In this document: positions 43,260 to 55,000 of the stretch, piece after piece
Position numbering within the stretch: the stretch's first letter is position 1
Layout of the letters: every line of letters begins with the position of its first letter
NCBI RefSeq assembly: GCF_026745355.1
Contig: NC_079205.1
Coordinates: 42,343,903 to 42,407,902 of the forward strand
Length of the DNA stretch: 64,000 nt
Source of the DNA: Beta vulgaris subsp. vulgaris
Lineage: Eukaryota; Streptophyta; Magnoliopsida; Caryophyllales; Amaranthaceae
Direction: 5' to 3'
The notes under the pieces: generated by a model
What the model was told of the DNA's origin: nothing
Seen by the model: the letters and a program-made list of their open reading frames with translations, nothing else
The model's database searches: none
Translations under genes and position numbers: made by a program

Positions 43260-44774
43260 CTACTCATCCATTGATGTCCCTGATGTTGAAGCTTCTCTTA
43301 TGACCTTGTTCCATGCCTCTTTCATAGCCCAATATGGTGCTTTTACTTGCTCTTGCAGTAATCTTGCTGCCTCCAACTTCTTCTTGTTGACATGTGGTAG
43401 GTCATAATCATTTCATCCACCACACTTAAGCACCTCATTCATCACATACTGACGTGAAAGTCATACATTGCTTAAAGTTTTTGGATCCAACTCATGAAAA
43501 GCTTTATAAACTGCTTCAAGCAATTTGTCAACACTTTCTAGCATTTTTTTGTGCATTAGTGATTGAATGCTCCTAAAAAAATCCCATATCCAAAATATTT
43601 AGATCTGGACTATTAGGAGGCTGTTGAATTAATATGAATGTAAATCCATCTTGTTGATACACCTGCTGCCATTGAGGGTCTTCTTGTGTGATGTGTGCTT
43701 TGACATTATTCTGCTGAATGACGATGGTCTTCGGCCCCTCCATCTTCTGGCCATTTTTTTTACTTTATGGCAGGAATAATTTGGTTGATGAGCATGTCTC
43801 TGGTGACTTTCTGATTTACAGATTCAACTACCTTGGTTATGAGAGTCCCTTTGTCTATGTTTTTTGAGTTTCTCTTGGCTGCTTCTTGGTAAGTGAAGGG
43901 AAATATCTCAATCTTGACATGAAAAATACACTCTCCCTCATCATTGTACCTTGGTCTGGCAACAACAGCAGTGAACATGACCTTAGGAATGAATTTACTT
44001 GTACCTGCTGCCCTATAATTTCCCCTTTCATTTGTGCCGAATAAACTCTTTGAGATTTGGTAGTGAGGTAGAACCACTTCTGATCGAAGTGGACAAAATC
44101 ATACATTGGGTAATACTTTTTCATATTTTGTGGTGCATCTCCCATGAGAAGATTCAATATCTACTCCAACCTGGTTAACTTGTTTGGTTCCTTCAAATAA
44201 GGGTGAAGCGGATTAGTCCCTTATAACTCCCCTTATAATCATCCTATGTATGGTGCTCTTTGAAACAACAAGCATGGATGATAAGTCCCTTATATATGTT
44301 TTGTGCCCCATGCCTAACTGCATAATCTCATTGTTTGAAACCTCAATCCTCTTCCTTCCATAAAAATGAAGTTTTGTTGCAACACTGAAACGTGCTACAA
44401 CCTCTGCAACCTTGCTTGCATTGTTCCATATCTTACTTATGCATCTTGATGTTACATTGAATTCTATTGAGGCTGCTGTGATTGACCCATATTGTAATTT
44501 TCCCTCCTTTGCTCTATTTAGAAGCCAACAGAGGATCTGAAATTCGTCCTCACTGTCGAGCCTGCAACGCTTATGATGACTGGCTGCATTTGATTGTTGT
44601 TGTTCATTGGTCTCTTGTACATTTTCTGGAGCTGCCTCAAATTCAGGTGGTATCTCATTGAGGTCAAATTGGAATTGTGGTTCCATTTCAGCTTCAATCT
44701 AAGGACCATCTTGAACAAAGTCCCCTTCAATGTTGTGATGATACTCATCAACATCACTGATGCTGAATTCAACT
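43260..44774 (-). pseudogene. Mariner-like (DD39D-type) transposase, inactive
   Basis: Minus-strand frames 44686-44213, 44157-43855, 44077-43760 and onward to the stop at 43260 form a plant Tc1/mariner transposase. The N-terminal half has helix-turn-helix-like DNA-binding segments ('SRCISKIWNNASKV', 'LVVSKSTIHRMI'). The catalytic part has 'DFVHFDQKWFY' (first Asp), 'FIPKVMFTAVVARPRYNDEG', and a terminal 'PPNSPDLNILDMGFF' (third Asp). The second catalytic Asp position reads Asn ('IQQNNVKAH'). A TAG before 'IEAEMEPQ', another after 'LTRLE', and frameshifts near 43860 and 43760 also inactivate it. Such transposases also mobilise Stowaway MITEs. Confidence 0.88.
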
Positions 44775-45430
44775 TATATGCGAGTAATGGGGGTTTGACA
44801 TAAGATTAATCAATCAGCCAACACAATCTCCTGATATGAATGTGTTGGATCAAGGCGTTTTCAATGCAATTCAAACATTAAAAGACATAATTGCACCTAG
44901 AAGTGTCAAGCACTTTGTGAACGCAGTAAAGAGAGCCTATGAGAAATATGATCCTAAGCTATGCAATAACATATGGTTGAGTCTACAATAATGCATGAAG
45001 GAGACTCTAATAGTGAGGGTAGCAACAATTATCACATACCCCATATGGGGAAGAAAGCACTAGAAAGGAGAGGTGAGTTACCAATTCCCATTACACCTAG
45101 TCCACAACTTGTACAAGAAAGCAAACAATGGACATAGGAAGGTCATTTTGAAGAAGAACATGAAGAACCAAACTATGCAACAAGTGGGGAATCAGATTCA
45201 GATGATGGTGTTGGCATAATATGAAGCACAATCTGCAAACAATAGGTAGTTGAAAGCTAATATTTTGGGCATTAGAGTGCAAGATTAGTATATTTTTTGT
45301 AAGTAAAAGACACCACATATTGGTTGGTTAAACATTTTGTATATGTACATGAACAATTTGTATTTAACTTTCCATTTCTAATATGAAAACATTTTGGTCA
45401 TTAACAAAGAAAACACATATTTGTTAAAGT
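44775..45430. other. Mariner element internal, AT-rich
   Basis: No coding potential beyond short frames. Confidence 0.4.
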
Positions 45431-45960
45431 TAATAGAGGCTAACCATGAATAGAACAAGTAAAAACAGATAAATTGGAGAGGCGCAAATGAAGTGAACAT
45501 GCTTTGAATAAGTAAATCAAGTAAAAACAGAGGCTAAATTGAAGTGACACATGAATAGAACAAGTAAAACATGCATAAGAACATAAATCAAGTGAACATG
45601 CTTTGAAGAAGTAAATCAAGTAAAAACAGAGGCTAAATTGAAGTGACACATGAATAGAACATGTAAAACATGCATAAAAACATAACCATAAATAAAGTGA
45701 AACATGATTTGGAGAAGTAAATCAAGTAAAAACAGAGGCTAAATTGAAGTGACACATGAATAGAATAAGTGAAACAAATAAAAACATAAGCATAAATGAA
45801 GTGAAACACGATTTGAAGAAGTAAATGAAGTAAAAACATTGACTAAATTGAAGTGACACATGAATAGAACAAATAAAAACATAACCATAAATGAAGTGAA
45901 ACATGATTTGAAGAAGTAAATGAAGTTAATACAGAGGCTAACATGAAGCAAAACCAAGTA
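45430..45960. repeat. Tandem repeat, ~100-bp unit, about five copies
   Basis: Units built on AAGTAAATCAAGTAAAAACAG, then GAGGCTAAATTGAAGTGACA, then CATGAATAGAAC. The GAGGCTAA landmark recurs near 45530, 45629, 45736, 45838 and 45934 (period about 96-107 bp). Long overlapping open frames on the minus strand are artefacts of the repeat. Confidence 0.85.
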
Positions 45961-46494
45961 AAAATCATTGAATAAACAAAAGAGAGAAAAAAGAGGAAAT
46001 CAAATTAAACATTCACGAAATTATTATTGCAAGATATATTCAATCAGATTCCATCTTCTTCTCACTCATGTGTAACAAAAAATGAACTAACATCAATTTC
46101 ACCCAATTAATGAAACAAGTTAGGCATGAATAACATTCTTCTCACAGAGTCCCCACTCATCCATTATATATAGTCAACACATACATTCAAATAAGTTGTC
46201 ACATTGAAAAGGAGAGCACAAATTTCTAGTGGCAATATGAGGTTAATGGTGTCAATTTGCATAATGTCCAAGACATAAATTAGCAGACCTCATTCATCAT
46301 TGAGGATAACACTAATCCTCTCATGTAAAAGCTTTTTAAATTCATTAAATCACATTGGAAACCCTTTATGACACCATATCTAATACTGAATATGCCTCAT
46401 CAGAAATTCACACTATAATCTATTCAACTTAACACTAAATAAATGCAACATGAAGTATATTTTGGGTGTTTCATCCTATATCATCATTGAGGTT

Positions 46495-46655
46495 CACACC
46501 AACACACACACAAAGAGAGGCAAACAAAGACAAAGAAGGCAAACAGAGACAAATAGAGACAAAAAGAGGCAAAGAGAGACAAATAGAGACAAAGAGAGGC
46601 AAACAGAGACAAAGAGAGGCAACCAGAGACAAAAAGAGGCAAAGGCATACAAACA
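46495..46655. repeat. AGAGGCAAACAGAGACAAA minisatellite
   Basis: Purine-rich alternation of GAGGCAAA and GAGACAAA units (about 12 bp sub-period) that opens long false frames on both strands. Confidence 0.85.
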
Positions 46656-46689
46656 TAGGCTTAAATCAAGTAGAAATCATTCGAGCCTC

Positions 46690-46750
46690 TACTTCTCGAC
46701 TGAATTGATTTAATTGTGCAACACAATATTTTCAGTTCAGTCGAGAAGTA
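46690..46750. other. Inverted repeat / hairpin
   Basis: TACTTCTCGACTGAA at 46690-46704 and its exact reverse complement at 46736-46750 form a 15-bp perfect stem with a 31-nt loop. Weaker pairing continues about nine bp outward. Confidence 0.8.
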
Positions 46751-46759
46751 CAGCTTGAA

Positions 46760-47800
46760 ACATGATAAACATGCATCTACACACACAAATCAGATTGAAC
46801 CCTAAATCAACTAACCTAAAGCAAATCAACTTAAAGGCAACAACATGTGTTTGAAGGCAAACATGAACAAAAATCAACTTAAACCAACTAAAGGCAATTC
46901 AAATAAATCAATATTGAAGCAAATAAAATTAAAATGAACTAACAGTAACTAAAATGACCCTAAATCATCCAAAATCAAGCAACATCCAAACCTTATACAT
47001 GACCTAAAATAACCTAACATCAACCCTATATGAACTAAAATGAGGGAAAATAAAATAAAATCCACCAAATCAACTTAAATGAACCAAATGAACTTAAATT
47101 ACCCTAAATCAACAAAATCAAGCATGATCCAAACCATATACATGACCTAAAATCAACCCTATATCAAGTAAAATGAGGGAAAATAAAGTAAAATCCGCCA
47201 AATCAACTTAATTCAACCCTAAATCAATAAAAAGTAACCAAATGAACTTACATTACCCTAAATGAACAAAATCAAGCAAGATTCGAACCCTAAAAAGTCA
47301 CCTATAACGACCTAACATTAACATAAGTCATCTGTAATTACACATAATGGATAAAATCATCTCCGATGAATCAATATTGAACCATAATCAACTAAAATCA
47401 GGAATAATGTAGTAAAATCAACCAAATCATGATAAAATAACCCTAAACCAGTTGAATTATCAAAATCAAGTGAAATATACTTAAATCAAGTGAAATGAAC
47501 ATAAAATCATTCAAAACCAACTTAAATTAACATAAATAACATGATATCAAATTAAATAATAACACAAAACATTAAATAATTAAACTAAAATCATAATTCT
47601 ACACATGCAACCTAAAACGCAAAGAACTTCATGCTTCCAAACGCAAACCCACACGTAGTTCATTCAAATAAATCTAAAGAAAATTTTAAAACAGAGGAAA
47701 ATGTTAAGAAGTGGACTGATCTCCTGCAAAATAATTTAGGGGACTCTTGAAAACCTTCTCTTGATGGCTTTTATACTAGAAAAGATAGGATCACCATGAA
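46760..47800. other. Low-complexity AAATCAA-rich region of the mariner element
   Basis: Repeated words such as AAATCAACTTAAAT and ACCCTAAATCAAC without a fixed period. No gene. Confidence 0.5.
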
Positions 47801-47823
47801 TCAAGCCCTTTTGGTGGGGATCT

Positions 47824-48018
47824 TCAATTTTCCCCTTTTTCAAGCGTTTTTGGACCACCAAACACCACATCTAGTGGTTTCTTTAAAGGAGCACCACAAT
47901 TCCAACAACAATTCTCAAATTTGAGTTTCTTTTTTGAAACCCTAGCCTTTTTAGCCTCAGCATCAAACTCGTAAAGCAAAGAAAACGGATGAATCTTCGA
48001 GTTTAGTGTTAACTCATC
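47824..48018 (-). CDS. Short ORF in the mariner 5' region (64 codons), unidentified
   Basis: Starts 'MDELTLNSKIHPFSLLYEFD' and includes 'NCCWNCGAPLKKP' with a C-x2-C pair and basic stretches. It has the same orientation as the transposase and lies about 0.47 kb inside the TIR. It might be an upstream exon or a captured piece; no family recognised. Confidence 0.25.
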   Translation of the reverse strand, partial: DELTLNSKIHPFSLLYEFDAEAKKARVSKKKLKFENCCWNCGAPLKKPLDVVFGGPKTLEKGEN

Positions 48019-48460
48019 CATGGAAAGCAACCAAAAACAAGGGACCCAAAATATAAACCAACTCAAAAAACCAAAAAATTGGTTTGAGAATAATCACAAT
48101 TTTGCGTAGATTATCAATCTGAATTTTGTTTTGAGAAATTTCAACAAAAAATCCCTAGATCTGAGGGTTTGATGGAGAACAAGAGAAAGGAAAGTGAAAG
48201 TCATAGAAAGATAGAAGCCATCAAAGGGAGAGAGAAATGAGGTGAAGTTGCAATTAGTGTTTTGGAGGGAGTTTTAATAGGCGGTTGGTAGGATTAAATG
48301 GGGAAGGTTGGAGAGTAAATGAGGTTAGTTGGGAGATGGTGTATTTTAGTTGGGCTTAATTGAATGGGTACAAGGTAATATTGTGGGCTCTTTTTTACCA
48401 TTTAGAGTATATTTTGTTAATGTAGCAACAAATAAGAGACACACCTAAATGGTAAAATGT

Positions 48461-48484
48461 ATTTTCATTTAAAAACGGAGGGAG
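48461..48484 (-). repeat. 5' TIR of mariner-like element
   Basis: The sense strand reads CTCCCTCCGTTTTTAAATG, flanked by TA at 48485-48486. It is the same terminus type as the Stowaway MITEs at 20830, 59683 and 63020. Confidence 0.75.
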
Positions 48485-48486
48485 TA

Positions 48487-49098
48487 TTAATTTTTTTTTT
48501 TGATGTACAATCAACATCTTTTTCATTGTAAAGTCATGAGTGGACCGGATTCACAATAATTTATTGTCAACTCAAATTGACTATATCACGCAAAAATGAC
48601 CGTATTAGAAGAACCGAATATATCATACAAAAGCTAAGTACATCAGAACGCTAAGTACATCATACAAAAACTGATAATTTATAGAAGAAATTCCTCTAGA
48701 CTGCCGTTGCACATGACACTCACCCAGAAGCTTAGCAAGCCCCAACAAACCCCAACTCTTCCATCCAACATCATTGAAATATTGCTTCCACAGTTCCACC
48801 AAAATTTAGGTTATCATGTGAGAGATAGAAACTAGAAAACCATACCATTGAACCCAAGAGTGATTGGTACCGACTTACCTTTTCTTATCCCCACAAAACA
48901 TGGGTGTATCACTAGTGTTTTTTTACTCTTTTTTTTTCCCGCACAACCACAAGTAGAAGTTTTCCCAATACAGCAGGATTGACATCCATTTTGATTCGAC
49001 CATAAAAACAGACACCAAGGCAAAAATGAAATACTAGTGTTTCTCTAACATCGCAATTCGCAAGTTTGATCGGAAAATCTCAGAAAAGAAAAAAAAGG
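48487..49098 (+). promoter_or_regulatory. PEX12 upstream region and 5' UTR
   Basis: AT-rich sequence with a run of T at 48490-48502. No clear TATA box could be fixed. The purine-rich AGAAAAGAAAAAAAAGG just before the ATG (49099) is probably 5' UTR. Confidence 0.4.
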
Positions 49099-52000
49099 AT
49101 GTTATTCCAGGTGGGAGGGCAGGGTAGCAGGCCCACTTTCTTCGAAATGGCCGCTGCTCAGCAACTTCCTTCCAGTCTTCGTGCTGCTCTCACTTACTCT
49201 CTCGGCGTATGTTGCTTTCATTCTTCAATTACTCTTATTTCTTCTTATTCTTTCTTTATTTTTGCTTCAATTTTATCTAGGTTGCTAATGTCTGATTTAT
49301 AGGATAAATTGTATTGTCACAGCTTCTTTTTGATGTATATGATTTTGCAGGTAATGGCTCTAAGAAGGCCAATATTACATAAGGTGTTGGACTATGAGGA
49401 TGAGTTTTTTGCCATGTTGATGTTCGTTTTGGAGACTCATAGCATGCGAACTACCGGTAATCTTTGTTCTACATCATTTTATTTCACATCATTTTGTTGT
49501 GCTAACAATGTTTCAGTTTGTTGTTGTTGCTTTAAGATGTTGGAAAATGTGCAAACTTGTTATAGAAATCAATGGAAGATCTTGCATAAAAATCCCCCCC
49601 CCCTCTCCTGTCTCTCTCCTAAAACAAAGATATCATATGCTCCTTGTGAGCAGAAAAGCGAGCATTCACTAAATACTCTTCATCATCATCCCTCCGTTTG
49701 CGTAAGAAACAACTTTTATTAGTTAGCTATGTCTTTAAGACGATGGGTGTAAAAAGAGTTTTGTATGTTAAGATTGATCATGGATGTGTTTGGAAGTCCT
49801 GTGAACACCCTAAGGGAGAACCATAACATCAGCTTAGACACGTTCGATGTCGATTAGTATATGCACACCAAGGGAAGTAGAGAATTTAGTTTGTGAAGAT
49901 TTTAGAAGAAGCCTGGGGAGACCAAAGATGACCAGGATGCAGGGAGTAAAAATGATATGTAGAATTAATATTTGCAGGAGCATACAGCTGACCCATCTTT
50001 TGGGGTTAAGTCTTGGCATTGTAGCTGTAGCTAATCTTTGAACACATAAAATCATGAACACTTAAATGCTAAAAACAACTAGATTAAAACAAATAATTTT
50101 GAACAAAGGTGTGCTACAGCCTACATGTATGGGAGAGTCATGCTCGGGGAAGCTTAGGTGTAGGCCATGTATAGTTTGTTCTCTGAATATGGGATCTATT
50201 TCAGGTTGTTGTTTTGGTGTTCAGAAGGTGGATTGATGAGGTAAAGTATATTAGGATTGTGATGATTATGTCTTGGCCATATGCTCAAGTCGTCTTTTGT
50301 TCTGGTGACTTTTGCCGACATTCATTTCCTCTTAACATCATCCATGCTATGGAAGATATTCTCTAATCTTCCTTTATAAACTTGTCATGGGTTTTTAGAT
50401 CCCCTGGAGTTTTACTTTTGCTTTGGTTTTCTTTTTCAGATGCTTCTTTCTCAGAGTCTTTATATGGCCTTCGAAGGAGAGCAGTAAAAGCTAAATTGAA
50501 AACAGATGCTCTTCATTCTGACTCCACAGATGCAATTCAGCACTCTGGGATACAAAAGCACCAAAGAGTTCTTTCTGTTGTCTTTCTGGTATGTTTTTGT
50601 CTCAGTCTTGTGGAATTATCTCATAAGTGTAATGCTCTGGCCTGAGACCGACACTGTTTGGCATCGCATTCTTATCATGTCAAGTGTGCGTTCCGTTGTA
50701 GCTTTTGTAAAAACAAAGACGCATAAAAGAGATGAAGGGACTTGTAGACATGAAATTTGATATATCTTCTACTAACCGATCCAACGGAAGAGGGATTTTT
50801 CGTTCATTTAAACTCTATTTTGTTCCTCATTGTTTTCTTATGTTTGGGACGAAGAATTTTGTATATATATAATTGTATTTTTTCAAATCATTCATCTTTG
50901 TAGGTTGTGTTGCCATATTTTAAGTCAAAGTTGCATTCAATATATAGCAGAGAAAGAGAAAGTGCTGTGCGGGAAAGCTTATGGGGATCAGGTGATGAAA
51001 GATTTGATGATGTTGACTATCTAGATATATCAGAGAGTCCACTTGATCAGACAAGAGCTTCACATCACGAGCTTTCATCAAGAGAACGCATTTTGCAGGG
51101 AGCCAAGAAAGTTATAGCTGCTTGTTACCCCTGGATACACACTGGACATGAAGGTACTTTCAATGGCCAAGTTACTTATTACCTGTTGCTGACTGCACTT
51201 TACTTCATAGCTCTTTGCTAGGAATGCAATCATTTTTGCAAGATGACAAAACTCATCTCTGATGTTTTGTTGTACTGATTGGCAATATGTTTCACCACGA
51301 GAAGGAGATTGCTTGTTGGATCACTCACTCACATCGCTATCATTTAGCTTGTTTATTTGAGGGAAAATGAATATATGTATTATTGTTTATGACTTTTAAG
51401 CTCCAACTCTCCCTACCCTGTTGCTATTTTCTTTCCTCTCTCCAATTTTAAAGTCTACAACCACTACTTTCATCAATTCACTTCTCTCCCTGAACAATGG
51501 TGCTGACTGCAGCCATCTGCTGCCACTACTGGTCAGGGTACGGGACTATGGGTTTTTAGCCTTTTACCTAGATTATTGACCACAAGTTGAGGGAATATGA
51601 TTTTTGGTGTTGATAATGAAAATTTATGATTGAGAGAGAAAATTGTCGTTGCTAAAAGAAATGTCGAAAATGGCTGGGGGTAAAGAATACCCAGGCCTCC
51701 CTCTCTCGCCTGGTTGGAAGATTTGTGAATGGCATGACTGCATGAAGGTGCAAGTGTTGGAGATTGTGCGTATCTCTGGTTTGCTTGGAAGTATCTGTGT
51801 GTTCACGTGCTTCTTGGTGGATAGGCAGAAGGCAGGAGAGGATGGAAGTGTGCGCCTTCCATTGATGGCTTTGTGCTCATGTATATCTTTCTTGGAAGGG
51901 GAATAAATTTCTTATGGTTGCAGAGTTGAGGAGCACTTCTTTGGATTGACTTGATTGTTCTAGACAGGGAAGTAGAAGTCACAAAACTATTGCCTTTTAC

Positions 52001-55000
52001 TTTCCTGACTCCAGAATCGCTGAATCAAATAGATCTTAGTTATCTTGACTTACATATCTCCGTCAGCAATTTTGCTGCCTCAACTTAGAGTTGAGGAGCA
52101 CTTCTTTGGATTGACTTGATTGTTCTAGACAGGGAAGTAGAAGTCACAAAACTATTGCCTTTTACTTTCCTGACTCCAGAATCGCTAAATCAAATAGATC
52201 TTAGTTATCTTGACTTACATATCTCCGTCAGCAATTTTGCTGCCTCAACTTGCATTCATTTTTCCAGTGTACAGTGATAGACTGATAGGAGCTGATTGTG
52301 CTGTTTTATGGTTGTTTCTTGAGAAATAATTAGCAATTTTAAGGACATTTATGCAGAACTTCGACCCACCCCTTTCTCCCAACAGGACAATACTCACAAG
52401 TAATAGTGCATTCTCCCTTCATTATGGTGAGAATTTAGTTTAGCTTTATTCTAACATGCAAAAACAAAGTAGTGTAGTTTATGGATCTGCCTTATGTTAT
52501 AGATTTTATACATTCATTGCACATCTGCACTTTGAGTAGGACCTGTCATTTTGTACAGATGCAGTTGGGTTGGTTGAATGTTCTGCTCCCATGTTTTATT
52601 TTAGTTGCGTTTTTTCTGCAATTGAGCAACGTTGTTCAGTGTCATCGATTGACTCGTGTGGAAATTTTCTGTACTATGGTTCCTTTAGTAAGTAGTTGGT
52701 CATCTGAAAAATTGAATTTCACCATGCAGGATTAACATTTGCTTATCAAACATTGTATCTGTTGGATGCCACTGGGTTTTATTCACTTGGATTGCATGCC
52801 TTAGGGATCCATGTCTGTCGGGCTTCAGGACAGGAACTGGTATATATGTTGTTGAGTTTTTACTCTGGACATGCCTTCTTGTATTTGTTTAGCAGATCAT
52901 CTTTCCTTATGTTGAGCTAAAGTGTTTTCATGTCAAGGTAGATGGATGCGTCTTCCAGAATATCAAGGATGAGAAATCGTGAACGTGAGGGACTTCGTGG
53001 TCCTCCTTGGTTAAAGGTAATTCTCTATTAAATCCTTATGGATGAGGCAAAAAGGCAGTTTCCTGCTACCCCATATGCAAGTATTTCTTCCTTTTCCTGC
53101 AAAGGGGTTGGGTGGGTAAGGAAGTGAAGTTATATTAGTTATCTTTACAAATTAGCGTATCGAAAATGCCTTTTGGTTTACTATCAGAACTCGTTAAAGA
53201 CACTATCCGAGAGCTACTCCTAGTCATCCAAAAAAGGGGGGGGGGGGAACTCTCTTGGATTCATACTTGTAACTTTCTTTCTTTGGCAACATTGAATTTC
53301 ACGTGTTACAAATGTTCCTATAATGACTGTACTTAAATTTTCATTTCGTGAGAAAGTCGCTTATTATGCTCACCCCTAATAGTTCTAGAATGCTAGCTAA
53401 TACTTTCATTTCTTAGTTATTAGTTCTTAGTTGTTCACAAAATGGTAAATGTGATTAAAACCTAGTTATGTACGTTTGCAAAAATCAAATTACTTCTACA
53501 TAAAATATATATCTCATTTTTGTGTCTACATCAATACTGTGAAGGGTTTTGGGCTTTTTATTTTTTAGATAAGCGATTTCCATTAACCTTAACTTCTATC
53601 TGTTGACGTGGCTTGATTGTAAATGGAAGTTGTTTTTTTCTCAGCTCTAGTGAGGTTGCGTAGTTCTTTCTTTAGTTTGTGTGTCCTACTTTGATTCGTA
53701 AAATGGAGGATGATGACTTGATTTTCGACTTGTGTATGTTGAAATCTTTGCATTTTGATGAGGAGAAGATCAAGTGAGCTGAAATGGAGTTGTTATAAGA
53801 TTTTTCATAAATGGGACTCTAATTTCACTCACATGATTTTTGGAACTATCTTAGATGCAATTGTGTGATGAACTAACGTCAACAACAGACCACAAAACAG
53901 TAGATTATGGAAGAAACAAAAGATTAGGGAGGTGCGAAAGATGATTAAGGAAAGAAACAAATAAAGTTATGATTGAATAGATGATTAAAGGCCTAACACA
54001 AGTTTAGAAAAGAAGGCTTTCTTTTAGGCCTCTGGAATTCCAGTTTTCGTCGACCAATCTGTTCCCGTCCTTGGTTTTTCCTCTTCCTCTATCCCTATCC
54101 CATAGATAGGTACAGCGTTTGAATCAATAGAGAACCTTTTCTTCTGCATGAATCGATATTATTACATTCCAATTCCTTTCCGATACCTCCCATCACCAAT
54201 TACAAACTAGCCACTCTTTCGAGAGGAATGGCACTCTCCCAATTAAACTAACTCACCACTTTTACCAATATTCAACATATCTTCATTTTCCCTAATTTCC
54301 TCTATTTATAGAATTTCTTCCCTTCTTACCCTCTAACTTATTTCTCAAGCTACTAGCTAATTATGCATTGCCAAAAGTACCCTTTCCCTAGGTTGAATCA
54401 TTACGTTTCCGACCGCCCAAACAATTACCTTGTCCTCAAGGTGGATAATAATTGGCAGTTCACCGTGGTTGCAAATTTGGTGTGTGTTTTTCTGTCCCTC
54501 CAGCCCAAAACAGATGCACTGATACTCATAACTTAGTTGTCGTGCAGTCTCAGTTGGCATAGCAATGGTGAAGAAAGTGGATACATGGCTACCATTTTTC
54601 TTCCCTTCTTACCTTCTAACTTATTTCTCAAGCTACTAGCTAATTAAAGTATGCAATGCCAAAAGTACCCCTCTCCCTAGGTTGATTCATTAAAATTGTT
54701 TCTATTCTCTCTCAAGATGAAGTTGAAATGTTGAATACTTGAAGTTTCATGATCTTCTTAAATCTGACAGTATGCTCCTTGAAACTTGAGCACTACAGCA
54801 AAACCATCTCGTTTTTTGGAAAGAATTGCCAAGAGCTTTTTCAGGAGAGGCAATCATATGTTAAGTTTGATGATTTAGGTGCTGCTATTTTGAATTTTGG
54901 GGAAAGCTATAGAAATTGAGCCGTGGAACAAATCTTTTCAGTAGGAATTTAAGTTGAAACATTCAGGGAGAGAAGCATAATTTAAGGTTTTTGTTAGTGA

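Larger units (their letters stand above)
43260..48484 (-). mobile_element. Mariner-like element, 5' TIR identified
   Basis: The 5' end is at 48484: plus-strand ...AAAAACGGAGGGAG followed by TA (48485-48486), i.e. CTCCCTCCGTTTTTAAATG on the sense strand. The transposase is at the low-coordinate side. The 3.7 kb between the TIR and the transposase is repeat-rich and mostly non-coding. The matching 3' TIR was not found below 43260, so the element is truncated or its end has decayed. Confidence 0.65.

Noticed and set aside
45440..45957. Several overlapping minus-strand ORFs rich in Cys, Phe and Ser
   Set aside because: They repeat with the ~100-bp tandem repeat, occur in more than one frame and have no family resemblance.
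46450..46713. Gln/Lys/Arg/Thr-rich ORFs in three frames
   Set aside because: Products of the AGAGGCAAA/GAGACAAA minisatellite.
48832..49023. 63-codon Cys-rich minus-strand ORF just upstream of PEX12
   Set aside because: No recognisable family, lies in the PEX12 promoter/UTR, and composition is not convincing.
49066..49098. N-terminal extension of PEX12 upstream of 49099
   Set aside because: The extended frame lacks an ATG; it would need a TTG start. The ATG at 49099 gives the usual family N-terminus and length.
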